Assembly: GCA_947584375.1 (NCBI GenBank)
Contig: CANPWL010000002.1
Location: 83,675 to 147,674, forward strand
DNA from: an uncultured Clostridia bacterium
GTDB lineage: Bacteria > Bacillota > Clostridia > Oscillospirales > Ruminococcaceae
Direction: 5' to 3'
Length of the DNA stretch: 64,000 nt
The translations under genes were made by a program, and so were the position numbers. The notes under the pieces are model-generated. The model was given only the letters and a program-made list of their open reading frames with translations. It did not search any database and had not been told where the DNA came from. Positions 38,229-46,819 of this stretch are shown one piece after another. The first letter of the stretch is position 1; the number at the start of each line of letters is the position of its first letter.

Positions 38229-39026
38229 TTATTTTAACGCTTCAAATCCACAGTTTATTATAGAGTCCAAATTAAAATGATTATTTAATTTTTCTTTTAT
38301 TTTTTTAACATATACAAGATATTCAATATTACCGTTTCCTCCTCTTATAGGCGAAAAAGTAATATTTAAAATGCTTAGTCCGGTATCAACAACTATATCC
38401 AATATTTTCTTAAGTACTTTGATATGTACTTTTCTGTCTTTAACTATACCCTTTTTTGAAAGATATTTCTTCCCTGCCTCAAATTGCGGTTTTACAAGTA
38501 AAACTGCTTCACCATCATCTGATAACACATCAAAAACAACAGGAACAGCATATGATAATGATATAAATGAAAGGTCAACTGAACAAAAGTCAATCTTTCT
38601 TTCAAACATTAATTTGGTTACATCCTTTATATTAGTATTTTCAATATTCTTTACTTTTGAATTATTCAACAAACTTAAATCAAGTTGATTTTTTCCTACG
38701 TCAACTGCGTAAACATATACTGCTCCGTTTTGAAGCATACAATCGGTAAATCCGCCAGTTGAAGCTCCAAAATCCACACATACCTTACCATGTAGATCAA
38801 TATCAAATTCTAAAAGCGCCTTTTCAAGCTTTAAGCCGCCCTTACCTACATATTTAAGCGTTTCGCCGATAATTTTTATTTCATCATTCCGTTCAGCTAA
38901 AAAAGCTGCTTTTGTTACAATCCTGCCATTAATGCTGACAGAAGCATTTTTTATCATATTTTGCGCCTTAGAACGCGTTTTTGCAATTCCTCTGTTTACT
39001 AATTCTACATCCAATCTTTCACTCAT
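38229..39026 (-). CDS. tlyA: TlyA-family rRNA (cytidine-2'-O)-methyltransferase
   Basis: A 265-residue protein with an N-terminal S4 RNA-binding domain (RLDVELVNRGIAKTRSKAQ, residues 3-21) and a FtsJ-type SAM methyltransferase domain: VCVDFGASTGGFTDCMLQ near residue 83 and the catalytic-site FCSVDLSFISL near residue 152. In mycobacteria TlyA methylates 16S and 23S rRNA; some members are also called haemolysins without good cause. The start overlaps the dxs stop by 4 bases. Confidence 0.94.
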   Translation of the reverse strand: MSERLDVELVNRGIAKTRSKAQNMIKNASVSINGRIVTKAAFLAERNDEIKIIGETLKYVGKGGLKLEKALLEFDIDLHGKVCVDFGASTGGFTDCMLQNGAVYVYAVDVGKNQLDLSLLNNSKVKNIENTNIKDVTKLMFERKIDFCSVDLSFISLSYAVPVVFDVLSDDGEAVLLVKPQFEAGKKYLSKKGIVKDRKVHIKVLKKILDIVVDTGLSILNITFSPIRGGNGNIEYLVYVKKIKEKLNNHFNLDSIINCGFEALK

Positions 39027-40873
39027 ATGAATATCTCCGAGTTAAGCTTTTTATAAATTTGATTACCTGATAAGCCTAGATGTTCAAGTGAAGATTCAAC
39101 TGATGCCTGAGGTACAAAGTCATATATTGCTGTGCATTTTAAATTGTGTATTTCATTTTTAAGCCTTTGAGAAACTGAACCGTTATAGTAACACTCCTCA
39201 AAAAAATAAACTTTTTTATATGACTTAATTATTTTTATTATATCCTCATTAGTGCAATTGAGATTAATAAGCTTTAAAACGTCAATTGTTTTATTATCAG
39301 TTTTTAGTTTATCAAAAGCAAAAGAAACCTCATTGAATAGCCTGCCGTAAGTTATTACAAGAACATCTGAGTTGTTTTTAAATAATTCATAATCTGTTGA
39401 TATGTAATCGCTTTTTAAACTGAATACTTTTTCTTTACCTCTGGGATAACGAACAGCCACTATACCGGAATTATCATAAAGTCCTTTTGATATGCATGCT
39501 TTCAACTCATTATAATTGCTTGGAGAATAAATAGTAACATTCGGTATAGTTGATAAAAATGAAATGTCAAAAATCCCCTGGTGAGTAACTCCGTCCTCAC
39601 CTACAATTCCTGCTCTATCGATACCTATTAACATATGCTCATTTGATATTGCCAAATCATGCAGAAGTTGATCGTATCCTCTTTGAAGAAAAGACGAATA
39701 TACTGCAAATACAGGAAGCTTACCCATTGATGCCAGACCACCCGCAAAAGTCAATGCGTGTTCTTCAGCAATACCCACATCAAAAAATCTGTTTTTATGT
39801 GCTTTTGCAAATATGTCCAAACCTGTTCCGTATTTCATTGCCGCTGTAATTGCACATATTCTATCATCGCTTTCCGCTAAACGGGAAATCTCACAGCCGA
39901 AAACAGATGAAAAGCTGTCGCATTTAGACGCATCAGAACCGCCTGTCTTAAGTTCAAATGCACTTACTCCATGGTATTCTCCGGGATTTTTTTCGGCAGG
40001 AGCATAACCTTTGCCTTTTACAGTATTGACCTGAACAACAACAGGCTTGTATAAAGATTTAGCGGCCTTCAATGCATTCTCAAGTTCTTCGATATTGTGA
40101 CCGTCAACAGGACCAATAAACTCAAATCCCAAATCTTCAAAAAGAGTAGTTCTGAAAATAGAATTTTTAACAGTATCCTTTGAAAATTTAAGGGTCTGTT
40201 TTATAGGCTGACCGACAACGGGAATGCTGTCAAGAGCACGTTCAACAATAGTTTTTGTCTTTTTATAAGATTCCTTAGTTCTGAAATTAGAAAGATATTT
40301 GGCAAATGCACCAACATTTTTAGAAATCGACATCTCATTATAATTTAAAATTACAATCAAATTGGTATTACTTTTACCGGCATTATTAAGTCCTTCAAAG
40401 GAAAGACCTCCGGTTGCTGCTCCATCCCCGATTACAGCAATAGTATGGTGATTATCTCCGTTCATTTTCATTGCGGATGCAATACCTAATGCTGCTGAAA
40501 CAGAATTAGAGCTGTGTCCGCTTATAAAAGCGTCATGCTCAGATTCGCTCGGCTTGCAAAAACCCGATAATCCATTTTCTTTTCTTAATGTATGAAAATC
40601 CTTAAGACGTCCAGTTAAAATCTTATGAGTATACGACTGATGACCTACATCCCATACAAACTTGTCACTTGGAGAGGAAAATACCCTATGCATCGCAAGA
40701 GTAAGCTCAACAGTTCCTAAATTTGAAGATAAATGCCCTCCGTTTTTAGAAACCGTACTAATAAGTATATCACGAATAGCTTTACACAACCTTCTGCACT
40801 GCTCGTAATTAAGCAGTTTTAAATCATCCGGAAGATTCATTTGTTTAAGCTTTTCCTCAAATATATTTATCAT
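39023..40873 (-). CDS. dxs: 1-deoxy-D-xylulose-5-phosphate synthase
   Basis: ThDP-dependent first enzyme of the MEP isoprenoid pathway. The 616 residues include GGHLSSNLGTVELTLAMHRV near residue 40, the ThDP motif GDGAATGGLSFEGLNNAG near residue 150, and the second-domain FDVGIAEEHALTFAGGLA and DRAGIVGEDGVTHQG segments. The ATG at 40873 has GGAG 7 nt upstream; an in-frame ATG at 40906 lacks one. Together with ispA it supplies isoprenoid precursors. Confidence 0.97.
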   Translation of the reverse strand: MINIFEEKLKQMNLPDDLKLLNYEQCRRLCKAIRDILISTVSKNGGHLSSNLGTVELTLAMHRVFSSPSDKFVWDVGHQSYTHKILTGRLKDFHTLRKENGLSGFCKPSESEHDAFISGHSSNSVSAALGIASAMKMNGDNHHTIAVIGDGAATGGLSFEGLNNAGKSNTNLIVILNYNEMSISKNVGAFAKYLSNFRTKESYKKTKTIVERALDSIPVVGQPIKQTLKFSKDTVKNSIFRTTLFEDLGFEFIGPVDGHNIEELENALKAAKSLYKPVVVQVNTVKGKGYAPAEKNPGEYHGVSAFELKTGGSDASKCDSFSSVFGCEISRLAESDDRICAITAAMKYGTGLDIFAKAHKNRFFDVGIAEEHALTFAGGLASMGKLPVFAVYSSFLQRGYDQLLHDLAISNEHMLIGIDRAGIVGEDGVTHQGIFDISFLSTIPNVTIYSPSNYNELKACISKGLYDNSGIVAVRYPRGKEKVFSLKSDYISTDYELFKNNSDVLVITYGRLFNEVSFAFDKLKTDNKTIDVLKLINLNCTNEDIIKIIKSYKKVYFFEECYYNGSVSQRLKNEIHNLKCTAIYDFVPQASVESSLEHLGLSGNQIYKKLNSEIFI

Positions 40874-40952
40874 TATTAACTCCATTCTTTCTATAAATTT
40901 GTGCATAAACTAAAATATTTCGCACGAATTATATAAAGATTTTAATTTTCCT

Positions 40953-41849
40953 TTATTTTTTTCTGTTCAAAAGATAAGTTGTTAAATCTACCATTAACTC
41001 ATTGTTATCAAACTTTTCAAGAATTTTTAATGCTTCCAGCGTTTGATGACGTGCAACATCCTTTGCCTTATCCAAACCGACTAATGAAACATAAGTGATC
41101 TTACCGTTTTCTTTATCACTTCCTATCGGCTTTCCCAAATCGTCAAAGTTTCCCTCAACGTCAAGAATATCATCTGTTATCTGAAACGCATATCCAAGTC
41201 TTTTTCCATAAGCTCTTGCATCTTCAATAGTTGCTTCATCTGCGTTTGCCATAATACAGCCTATAACACAAGAAGCTTCTATAAGACGGCAAGTCTTAAG
41301 TTCATGTAAAAGATTAAGATTCTGAATGTTAAAGTTTTTCATCTTAACAGAATACATATCAAATGCTTGTCCGCCTATCATTCCGTTTATTCCAACCGCA
41401 TGTGAAAGTTCGTCAACCAGTTTCACAGCAATTTCCGCTGAAATCTTTGAATCCTTATAAGCATTTGCAATTATCTCAAACGGAAGAGTATTTAACGCAT
41501 CACCCGCTAAAAGAGCCTCTGCCTCTCCAAACTTTTTATGACATGAAGGCAGTCCACGGCGATAATCATCGTCATCCATACACGGTAAATCGTCATGTAT
41601 AAGTGAAAAACAATGTATAAGCTCTATACAGCAAGCGATTTCATAAAGATTTTCAAAATTTCCTTTGCACATTCTGCAAAATTCAATGGCTAAAATCGGT
41701 CTTATTCTTTTACCGGGACTAAGCAAAGAATATTCCATTGCCTGCATAACTTCTTTTTTATAGAATTCTTTTTCCCTTGTAAAACTGTAAAGCGTACTTT
41801 TTATCTTATCCTGATACTCATGGATTTGCTTTATATATATTTCTTGCAT
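40953..41849 (-). CDS. ispA: Farnesyl/geranylgeranyl diphosphate synthase
   Basis: Polyprenyl diphosphate synthase, 298 residues. The first aspartate-rich motif DDLPCMDDDDYRRG is near residue 91, and the second, QITDDILDVEG, near residue 228. GKRIRPILAIE near residue 51 is the typical GKxxRP element. The residues before the first motif (CFSLIH) suit a short-chain C15 product, but chain length cannot be settled by eye. Translation starts across a hairpin from a strong SD. Confidence 0.95.
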   Translation of the reverse strand: MQEIYIKQIHEYQDKIKSTLYSFTREKEFYKKEVMQAMEYSLLSPGKRIRPILAIEFCRMCKGNFENLYEIACCIELIHCFSLIHDDLPCMDDDDYRRGLPSCHKKFGEAEALLAGDALNTLPFEIIANAYKDSKISAEIAVKLVDELSHAVGINGMIGGQAFDMYSVKMKNFNIQNLNLLHELKTCRLIEASCVIGCIMANADEATIEDARAYGKRLGYAFQITDDILDVEGNFDDLGKPIGSDKENGKITYVSLVGLDKAKDVARHQTLEALKILEKFDNNELMVDLTTYLLNRKK

Positions 41850-41861
41850 TTTTTTATATTA

Positions 41862-41886
41862 TGCTCCATATGGAGCAAATCCTCCT
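41862..41886 (-). promoter_or_regulatory. SD-hairpin leader of ispA
   Basis: Minus-strand AGGAGG (41886-41881) is separated from the ATG at 41849 by 31 nt containing the perfect 16-bp palindrome TGCTCCATATGGAGCA (41862-41877). The 3' arm GGAGC lies 13 nt before the ATG; the 5' arm CTCC could pair with either GGAG. Confidence 0.75.
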
Positions 41887-41938
41887 AATTTCCAATGTTT
41901 TGACGTTTATGTAAAATTCAGACCTTACCCTGCTTGTG

Positions 41939-42118
41939 TTAATGATTATCGTCTATTGTTTCAACAACGATTTTTGCTTCTTCAAGCTTCTTTTTACATT
42001 CACCAGAAAGCGTAACGCCCTCTTTAAACTTCTCAAGCGATTCTTCTAACGTTAAATTTCCTGATTCAAGCTCGGAAACAATTTCATTAAGTTTATTCAA
42101 AGCTTCTTCAAATGTCAT
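41939..42118 (-). CDS. xseB: Exodeoxyribonuclease VII small subunit
   Basis: A 59-residue helical subunit of ExoVII, matching the family: FEEALNKLNEIVSELESGN followed by LTLEESLEKFKEGVTL. The ATG at 42118 sits 9 nt after AGGAG. A TTG at 42127 would be too close to the SD. It follows xseA by 21 bp. Confidence 0.95.
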   Translation of the reverse strand: MTFEEALNKLNEIVSELESGNLTLEESLEKFKEGVTLSGECKKKLEEAKIVVETIDDNH

Positions 42119-42139
42119 ATAAAACAACTCCTGTATAAA

Positions 42140-43339
42140 TTAGTCGATATTTTTATTCTTTACTTCTGCAGTAATTGATGAATCGGAAAATTTTATGTCT
42201 ACCATATCTCCCAAAGAAACATCATCAGCCCCAGCAATAACCTTTTCTCCTACCATTGTAATAGAATAACCTCTGCTCAGTACCCTAAGGGGACTGTATG
42301 AGTCAAGCAAAGACGCTGAAGAAGAAAGCTTACCTCTGCATTTAGATAATTTATTATCAATTGATCTTTTCAACCGATCTTCAACATTTTGCAACCTAAT
42401 AACATCTATTTCCATACGTCTTTTTGGAGAAGCGGAAAAAAATCTTCCGGAAGCTGAATTTAACAATATATCACTATCTGATATTTTACTTTTCATAATT
42501 TTTTTCATTCTGTTTTTAATACTGTCAATAGCAGTATATAACTCTGAAATATCAGGTGATGCCATCTCAGCTGCAGCAGAAGGCGTAGGAGCACGCAAAT
42601 CAGCTACCAGATCTGCAATAGTTATATCTGTTTCATGTCCAACTGCTGAAATTATTGGTGTTTCTGAATTGAAGATTGCATCTGCCACTTTTTCTTCATT
42701 AAATGCCGATAAATCTTCAGCCGACCCACCTCCTCTTGCAAGAATAAGAGTATCAAGATGTGCAGAATCAGCAAGCATAAGCGCATCTGCTATGCTATCT
42801 TTAGCATCTATCCCCTGTACTAAAGTAGGAAAAACATATACCTTGCAAATAGGATAACGTCTGTTGAGTATATTCAAAATATCCTGTAAAGCTGCACCTG
42901 TTGTTGAAGTTATAATACCGATGGTTTTTGGAAAATACGGAATCTTTTTCTTAATTTCAGTATTAAAATATCCCTTCTCCTTCAATTTTGATTTCAGCTT
43001 ATCAATTGTCTCAGTAACCGCACCCAATCCCAAAGGCTGAATATCAGTAACAATTATCTGATATACTCCGTCACGCTCGTAGCAATCTATATTTCCAAGC
43101 GCCATAATATTAAGCCCGTTTTCAATATTAATTCTAAGATTTTTTGCAGCATTTGAAAACATTATTGCTTTAAGCGAACTGTTTTCATCTTTAATAGTAA
43201 AGTAAATATGTCCTGATGAATAGCTCATTTTCAGATTTGATATCTCACCCTTTACGGCAACGCCATTAAGTCTTGCATCACCGCGTATTTTACTGGCAAT
43301 ATATCTGTTTATTTGGGAAACTGTTAAAATAGCGCTCAT
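42140..43339 (-). CDS. xseA: Exodeoxyribonuclease VII large subunit
   Basis: A 399-residue catalytic subunit of the single-strand exonuclease. An N-terminal OB-fold (AVKGEISNLKMSYSSGHIYF, about residues 24-43) precedes the catalytic domain with GIITSTTGAALQDIL near residue 147, ARGGGSAEDLSAFN near residue 203 and VGHETDITIADLVADLRAPTPSAAAE near residue 234. The start overlaps the stop of the upstream TsaD-like gene by one base. Confidence 0.97.
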   Translation of the reverse strand: MSAILTVSQINRYIASKIRGDARLNGVAVKGEISNLKMSYSSGHIYFTIKDENSSLKAIMFSNAAKNLRINIENGLNIMALGNIDCYERDGVYQIIVTDIQPLGLGAVTETIDKLKSKLKEKGYFNTEIKKKIPYFPKTIGIITSTTGAALQDILNILNRRYPICKVYVFPTLVQGIDAKDSIADALMLADSAHLDTLILARGGGSAEDLSAFNEEKVADAIFNSETPIISAVGHETDITIADLVADLRAPTPSAAAEMASPDISELYTAIDSIKNRMKKIMKSKISDSDILLNSASGRFFSASPKRRMEIDVIRLQNVEDRLKRSIDNKLSKCRGKLSSSASLLDSYSPLRVLSRGYSITMVGEKVIAGADDVSLGDMVDIKFSDSSITAEVKNKNID

Positions 43340-44295
43340 TAAATCAATTCCTTCTTAATTGCTGCAAACAAAGCAGTTCCTACTGCATTATCACACGAAA
43401 ACTCAGGTTCTGCAAAATATACATTACTGATTTTCTTCAGTATTTTGTCTTTAATGATATTATCAGACATCACTCCGCCTGCATAAATTATCGGAGCGTC
43501 TATATGATCTTCTCTTGCTTTTTTTGACATAGCAATAATAGTATCGCTTATATAGGTTAAACAATAATTTGCAACGTCACAGGACTTTTCATCGTCTTTC
43601 AGCATTTTTTCACATATATTCTGCAAACCTGATAAGCAACAGTTATTATCTCTAATGGCAGGATTGGTTTTATAAGACTTACTGCTTGAAAGCGCAAGCT
43701 TTTCAATTGCTGCACCGCACGGAAAATCCAAACCCAGTTTAACCCCTATTCTGTCGATTGCTTGTCCTGCATTTAAGTCAAGAGAAGTGCCGATTTCCGT
43801 AATACTTAAAACATCGGTAGCCGACGGCTCACATAGCAGGCAGTCAGTTGTTCCACCGCTTATGTGAAATGCTAAAAAGCTTACTTTATTTCTAATTAAA
43901 TCAAGTTTATCTGATGAAAATAAAGCAGAAAGAATATGTCCTGCTTGATGAGATGTTTTGTATATATCAATTTCAGAAAGCTTTGAAAAAGAGCTTGCAA
44001 AACTTTCTCCAACCAGAAAACACGGCATATACGAATTCTTAAACAGTCTGGGACTTTTTGATACACCGACAGCTTTGATATCAGAACGTCTTAAATCATT
44101 ATTCTTCAAAAGATTTGATATAACAATAGGTAACTGCTTGGTATGATGAAATACGGCGTCTGACTGTCTGATCCCAATCTCTCCGCTTTTCACCGGGAGA
44201 AGCATTTTAGACTGATAAACCGACATGGTGTCTGTATCAATAATCGATACAGAAGTAGTATAATTACTTGTATCAATGCCTAATACATTATTCAT
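43339..44295 (-). CDS. TsaD-like (Kae1/peptidase M22 family) protein
   Basis: A 318-residue ASKHA-fold protein resembling TsaD, the tRNA t6A synthesis ATPase, with GIDTSNYTTSVSIID at residue 6, FHHTKQLPIVI near residue 50 (metal-binding histidine pattern), FHISGGTTDCLL near residue 144 and YAGGVMSDNII near residue 272. The HxxxH motif of true TsaD (HxEGH) is replaced by HQAGH near residue 116. It sits between nusB and xseA, where many Clostridia carry such a paralogue, so it is probably not the primary t6A enzyme. Confidence 0.85.
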   Translation of the reverse strand: MNNVLGIDTSNYTTSVSIIDTDTMSVYQSKMLLPVKSGEIGIRQSDAVFHHTKQLPIVISNLLKNNDLRRSDIKAVGVSKSPRLFKNSYMPCFLVGESFASSFSKLSEIDIYKTSHQAGHILSALFSSDKLDLIRNKVSFLAFHISGGTTDCLLCEPSATDVLSITEIGTSLDLNAGQAIDRIGVKLGLDFPCGAAIEKLALSSSKSYKTNPAIRDNNCCLSGLQNICEKMLKDDEKSCDVANYCLTYISDTIIAMSKKAREDHIDAPIIYAGGVMSDNIIKDKILKKISNVYFAEPEFSCDNAVGTALFAAIKKELI

Positions 44296-44704
44296 TAATA
44301 GAAACTCCTTCGCTTCGTGAATAAGCGCCTAAAGCTCCGTTTATGAATTTTGCATCTGTATCAAACGCATACTTTTCAGCTATGGCAACAGCTTCAGAAA
44401 TTGCAACATTTACAGGAACATTCTCCGAATATTTAGCCTCATAAATTGCCAGCCTGAGTATTGATAAATTAATCTTAGGAATACGCTCTATACTTCTTTT
44501 CTGACTGAACTGTGATATTATATTATCAAGTTCTTCTAAATGTTCAAACACACCTTTTACTATTTTTTTTACCTCATCATTTACCTTAATATTTTCCGAT
44601 TCCTCTGCAATATTGAATAATTCATCCAATTTATAATTACCAAAGGATTTTTCATAAATTAATAAAAATGCTGATTCTCTTATATTCCTTCTTGACAAAC
44701 TCAC
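44288..44704 (-). CDS. nusB: Transcription antitermination factor NusB
   Basis: Binds boxA RNA with NusE (S10) in rRNA antitermination. The 138 residues show RRNIRESAFLLIYEKSF at the N-terminus, and the core INLSILRLAIYEAKYSENVPVNVAISEAVAIAEKYA-type helices from about residue 77, ending KFINGALGAY. The start is GTG at 44704, 11 nt after AAAGGAAG. The stop overlaps the start of the TsaD-like gene. Confidence 0.96.
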   Translation of the reverse strand: MSLSRRNIRESAFLLIYEKSFGNYKLDELFNIAEESENIKVNDEVKKIVKGVFEHLEELDNIISQFSQKRSIERIPKINLSILRLAIYEAKYSENVPVNVAISEAVAIAEKYAFDTDAKFINGALGAYSRSEGVSINE

Positions 44705-44771
44705 TTAATTATACACTTCCTTTAAAACCACATCAGCCCCAATATCATTAACGATAATGAGGCAGTGTGAA

Positions 44772-45122
44772 TTAATTATATTTTACATCAGAAATAGTTA
44801 CATTAACCTTTGATACAGTCACGCTGGTCATAGACTGGACCTCATTTTTTACCTTATTCTGAACCTGCTCAGCAACCGATTTAACTTTAGCTCCGGGATT
44901 CACAAAAAGATAAATTGAAATTTCAACAGTATCATTTACAAATTCAATATCAATAGAATCTAAGTTTGCCTTAGAAAAAAACAAATTCTTAATCATCTTT
45001 TTTTTAGCATTAGCAATAGAGCAAACACCTTCAATTTCAAGTGCAGCATTCTTTGTTATTGTTGATATAACATCTTCACTGACTTTAAGCTGTCCCTGAA
45101 CTTTGTCGTTTTTAAATCTCAT
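44772..45122 (-). CDS. Asp23/Gls24 envelope stress-response family protein
   Basis: A 116-residue cytosolic protein of the Asp23/Gls24 family. The pattern VSEDVISTITKNAALEIEGVC at residues 14-34 is characteristic, as is the alternating amphipathic VEISIYLFVNPGAKVKSVAE strand-helix. The AmaP-type membrane anchor is not nearby, which is usual in this conserved spoIIIAH-asp23-nusB position. ATG follows GGAGGAG. Confidence 0.92.
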   Translation of the reverse strand: MRFKNDKVQGQLKVSEDVISTITKNAALEIEGVCSIANAKKKMIKNLFFSKANLDSIDIEFVNDTVEISIYLFVNPGAKVKSVAEQVQNKVKNEVQSMTSVTVSKVNVTISDVKYN

Positions 45123-45168
45123 AGCTTACTCCTCCATTTAATGGTGAAATATAATCGCTCTTTGTGCT

Positions 45169-45197
45169 ATTATACCATTAAAAAGAGATTAACACAA
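45169..45197 (-). promoter_or_regulatory. Probable vegetative promoter for asp23-nusB-...-recN
   Basis: Minus-strand TTGTGT, 17 nt, then TATAAT preceded by TGG (extended -10), between spoIIIAH and asp23. It would let the housekeeping genes run independently of the sporulation-only spoIIIA unit. Confidence 0.6.
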
Positions 45198-45737
45198 CTA
45201 TTTTACATCAAAAATTTTAATGTTTTCGTTTAAAACATCTACTTCTCCTAACAAAATATCCTTAATCTGTGCAGCTTGTGCAGTTTTAAGTCCGTCAGAT
45301 TTAACAACAATATTGGCACTTGTTCCGTCAAGATATACTACGCAATCTTCATATCCTGCCGCCTTAATAAGATTTTCGATCTTACTTTCCGATTCAATCA
45401 GCTTTGATATATTTGCTGCTTGTTCAGAAGCAACTTCTTTCTCTTCATCTGTTGAATCTCCGCCTCCGATTATTGTTTCAAGGGTCTGTGCTGCTTCATC
45501 TCTGGATGTCATTCTGTCAAGTCTTGCTTGTGCAAAATAATCATTCTTATCACTTGTTTCATTAACAAAGTCTGCCACGCCGTAATTAGATGATTTTGTG
45601 TTTACTACCTTTGTTGTTTTAATACCATTGTTGTCTGTATTTACAGCATAATTCACATAGATTGCCAGTCCCAAAAACAATGTTAAGCTGGCTAGAATTA
45701 TTTGTTTCTTTCCCACAATAAAATTCGGAATTTTCAT
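45198..45737 (-). CDS. spoIIIAH: Stage III sporulation protein AH
   Basis: Mother-cell protein that forms with SpoIIQ the channel linking mother cell and forespore. The 179 residues have an N-terminal membrane helix (QIILASLTLFLGLAIYVNYAV, about residues 12-32) and an extracytoplasmic YscJ-like domain (from about residue 100: EKEVASEQAANISKLIESE, then VYLDGTSANIVVKSDGL). ATG at 45737 follows GGAGGAGACATC. It is last of the spoIIIA operon. Confidence 0.95.
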   Translation of the reverse strand: MKIPNFIVGKKQIILASLTLFLGLAIYVNYAVNTDNNGIKTTKVVNTKSSNYGVADFVNETSDKNDYFAQARLDRMTSRDEAAQTLETIIGGGDSTDEEKEVASEQAANISKLIESESKIENLIKAAGYEDCVVYLDGTSANIVVKSDGLKTAQAAQIKDILLGEVDVLNENIKIFDVK

Positions 45738-45753
45738 GATGTCTCCTCCATAT

Positions 45754-46320
45754 TTAACCTTTTTCAACACAAATGTTGTTTGTTGATATATTTAAAGCTG
45801 ATGATACAGCTTTAATAACACGTTCCTTAACTTCTATATTCCCTCCGCCTGAGCAGACGATAACCACGCCTTTTACCTTTGGCTCAATTATTTTTTTTAC
45901 CAGTGCTGTTTCATTACCGTCAGAATCAACAATGATTACCTTGTTTTTATATTTATCACTTTTGCTGTCGTTGTTTTCATCTGTTTCAGTATCTATATCC
46001 TCAGCATATACATATTCTGTTGTTCCATCTAAAGTAAGCATCAGAGATACATTGCCTACACCGTCGATTTTACTTATAATTTCTTTCAGTTCCTTTTCCG
46101 TTTCCGTTTTAAAGCTGCTTGAATATGATGTTTCAGCAACTGAGTATGTTACTTCTTTTCTTTTTTCTGATTTATTATCTGGAATTATTTCAGATAATCC
46201 AATCAGAACAATTCCTGCTATTCCAATTAAGGTTATAGCCATTATTTTTTTTGAAAGTCCCTTTTTGCTTTTAAGCTTGTCAGTTATTTGAACAAATGAT
46301 CTGTTAAAGTTACTCTTCAT
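45754..46320 (-). CDS. spoIIIAG: Stage III sporulation protein AG
   Basis: A 188-residue ring-forming component of the SpoIIIA-IIQ channel, with one membrane helix near residues 28-45 (ITLIGIAGIVLIGLSEI) and an extracytoplasmic domain carrying a low-complexity insert rich in Asp, Glu and Asn. The segment AVSSALNISTNNICVEKG ends the protein. The likely ATG at 46320 overlaps the spoIIIAF stop; a TTG at 46350 would add 10 residues but has no Shine-Dalgarno. Confidence 0.9.
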   Translation of the reverse strand: MKSNFNRSFVQITDKLKSKKGLSKKIMAITLIGIAGIVLIGLSEIIPDNKSEKRKEVTYSVAETSYSSSFKTETEKELKEIISKIDGVGNVSLMLTLDGTTEYVYAEDIDTETDENNDSKSDKYKNKVIIVDSDGNETALVKKIIEPKVKGVVIVCSGGGNIEVKERVIKAVSSALNISTNNICVEKG

Positions 46321-46798
46321 ATTCGTAAAATTCAACTTTTGATTCTCCAATATTATTTTTCAGTTCTTCTTCAATTTTTTCTTTTTTCTCCTTGGATATC
46401 TCTTTTGATTTAATATAAATCTTTGTCTTTTCAACTTCTATTGAATTATATTCATATACATCAGCTTGTATGACAACTTTTTTTATATTTTTATCTATTA
46501 TCTGAAGCTTTTCCAGTACCTTGTTTTCAAGGGTTTTTTTCAATACATTCTCATATGACTTATTCACACTTTCATTAAGCTCATTATATTCTTTTAAATC
46601 AGTTATTTCATTCAGATCCGGAATTCTAAGTTCCAAATCAGCTCCAATAAACGGTGTAAGCATTGAAACAATAAGTATCAATGCTAAAATTTGCTTAATG
46701 TTTAACCTAAAACTCTCGCTTGGCGATATATAGTCAAATATAGTTGCTGTTAGTCCTACAAAGCAGAACGCAGTGGTTACACTTTTAATGAGTTCCAT
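46310..46798 (-). CDS. spoIIIAF: Stage III sporulation protein AF
   Basis: A 162-residue protein: two membrane helices in the first 60 residues (SVTTAFCFVGLTATIFDY and IKQILALILIVSMLTPFIG), then a charged extracytoplasmic domain of the SpoIIIAF type ending with an amphipathic KKEKIEEELKNNI helix. The start at 46798 follows AGGTG. It overlaps spoIIIAG by 11 bases. Confidence 0.92.
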   Translation of the reverse strand: MELIKSVTTAFCFVGLTATIFDYISPSESFRLNIKQILALILIVSMLTPFIGADLELRIPDLNEITDLKEYNELNESVNKSYENVLKKTLENKVLEKLQIIDKNIKKVVIQADVYEYNSIEVEKTKIYIKSKEISKEKKEKIEEELKNNIGESKVEFYEYEE

Positions 46799-46819
46799 TT
46801 TTTTAATCACCTGTTATTA

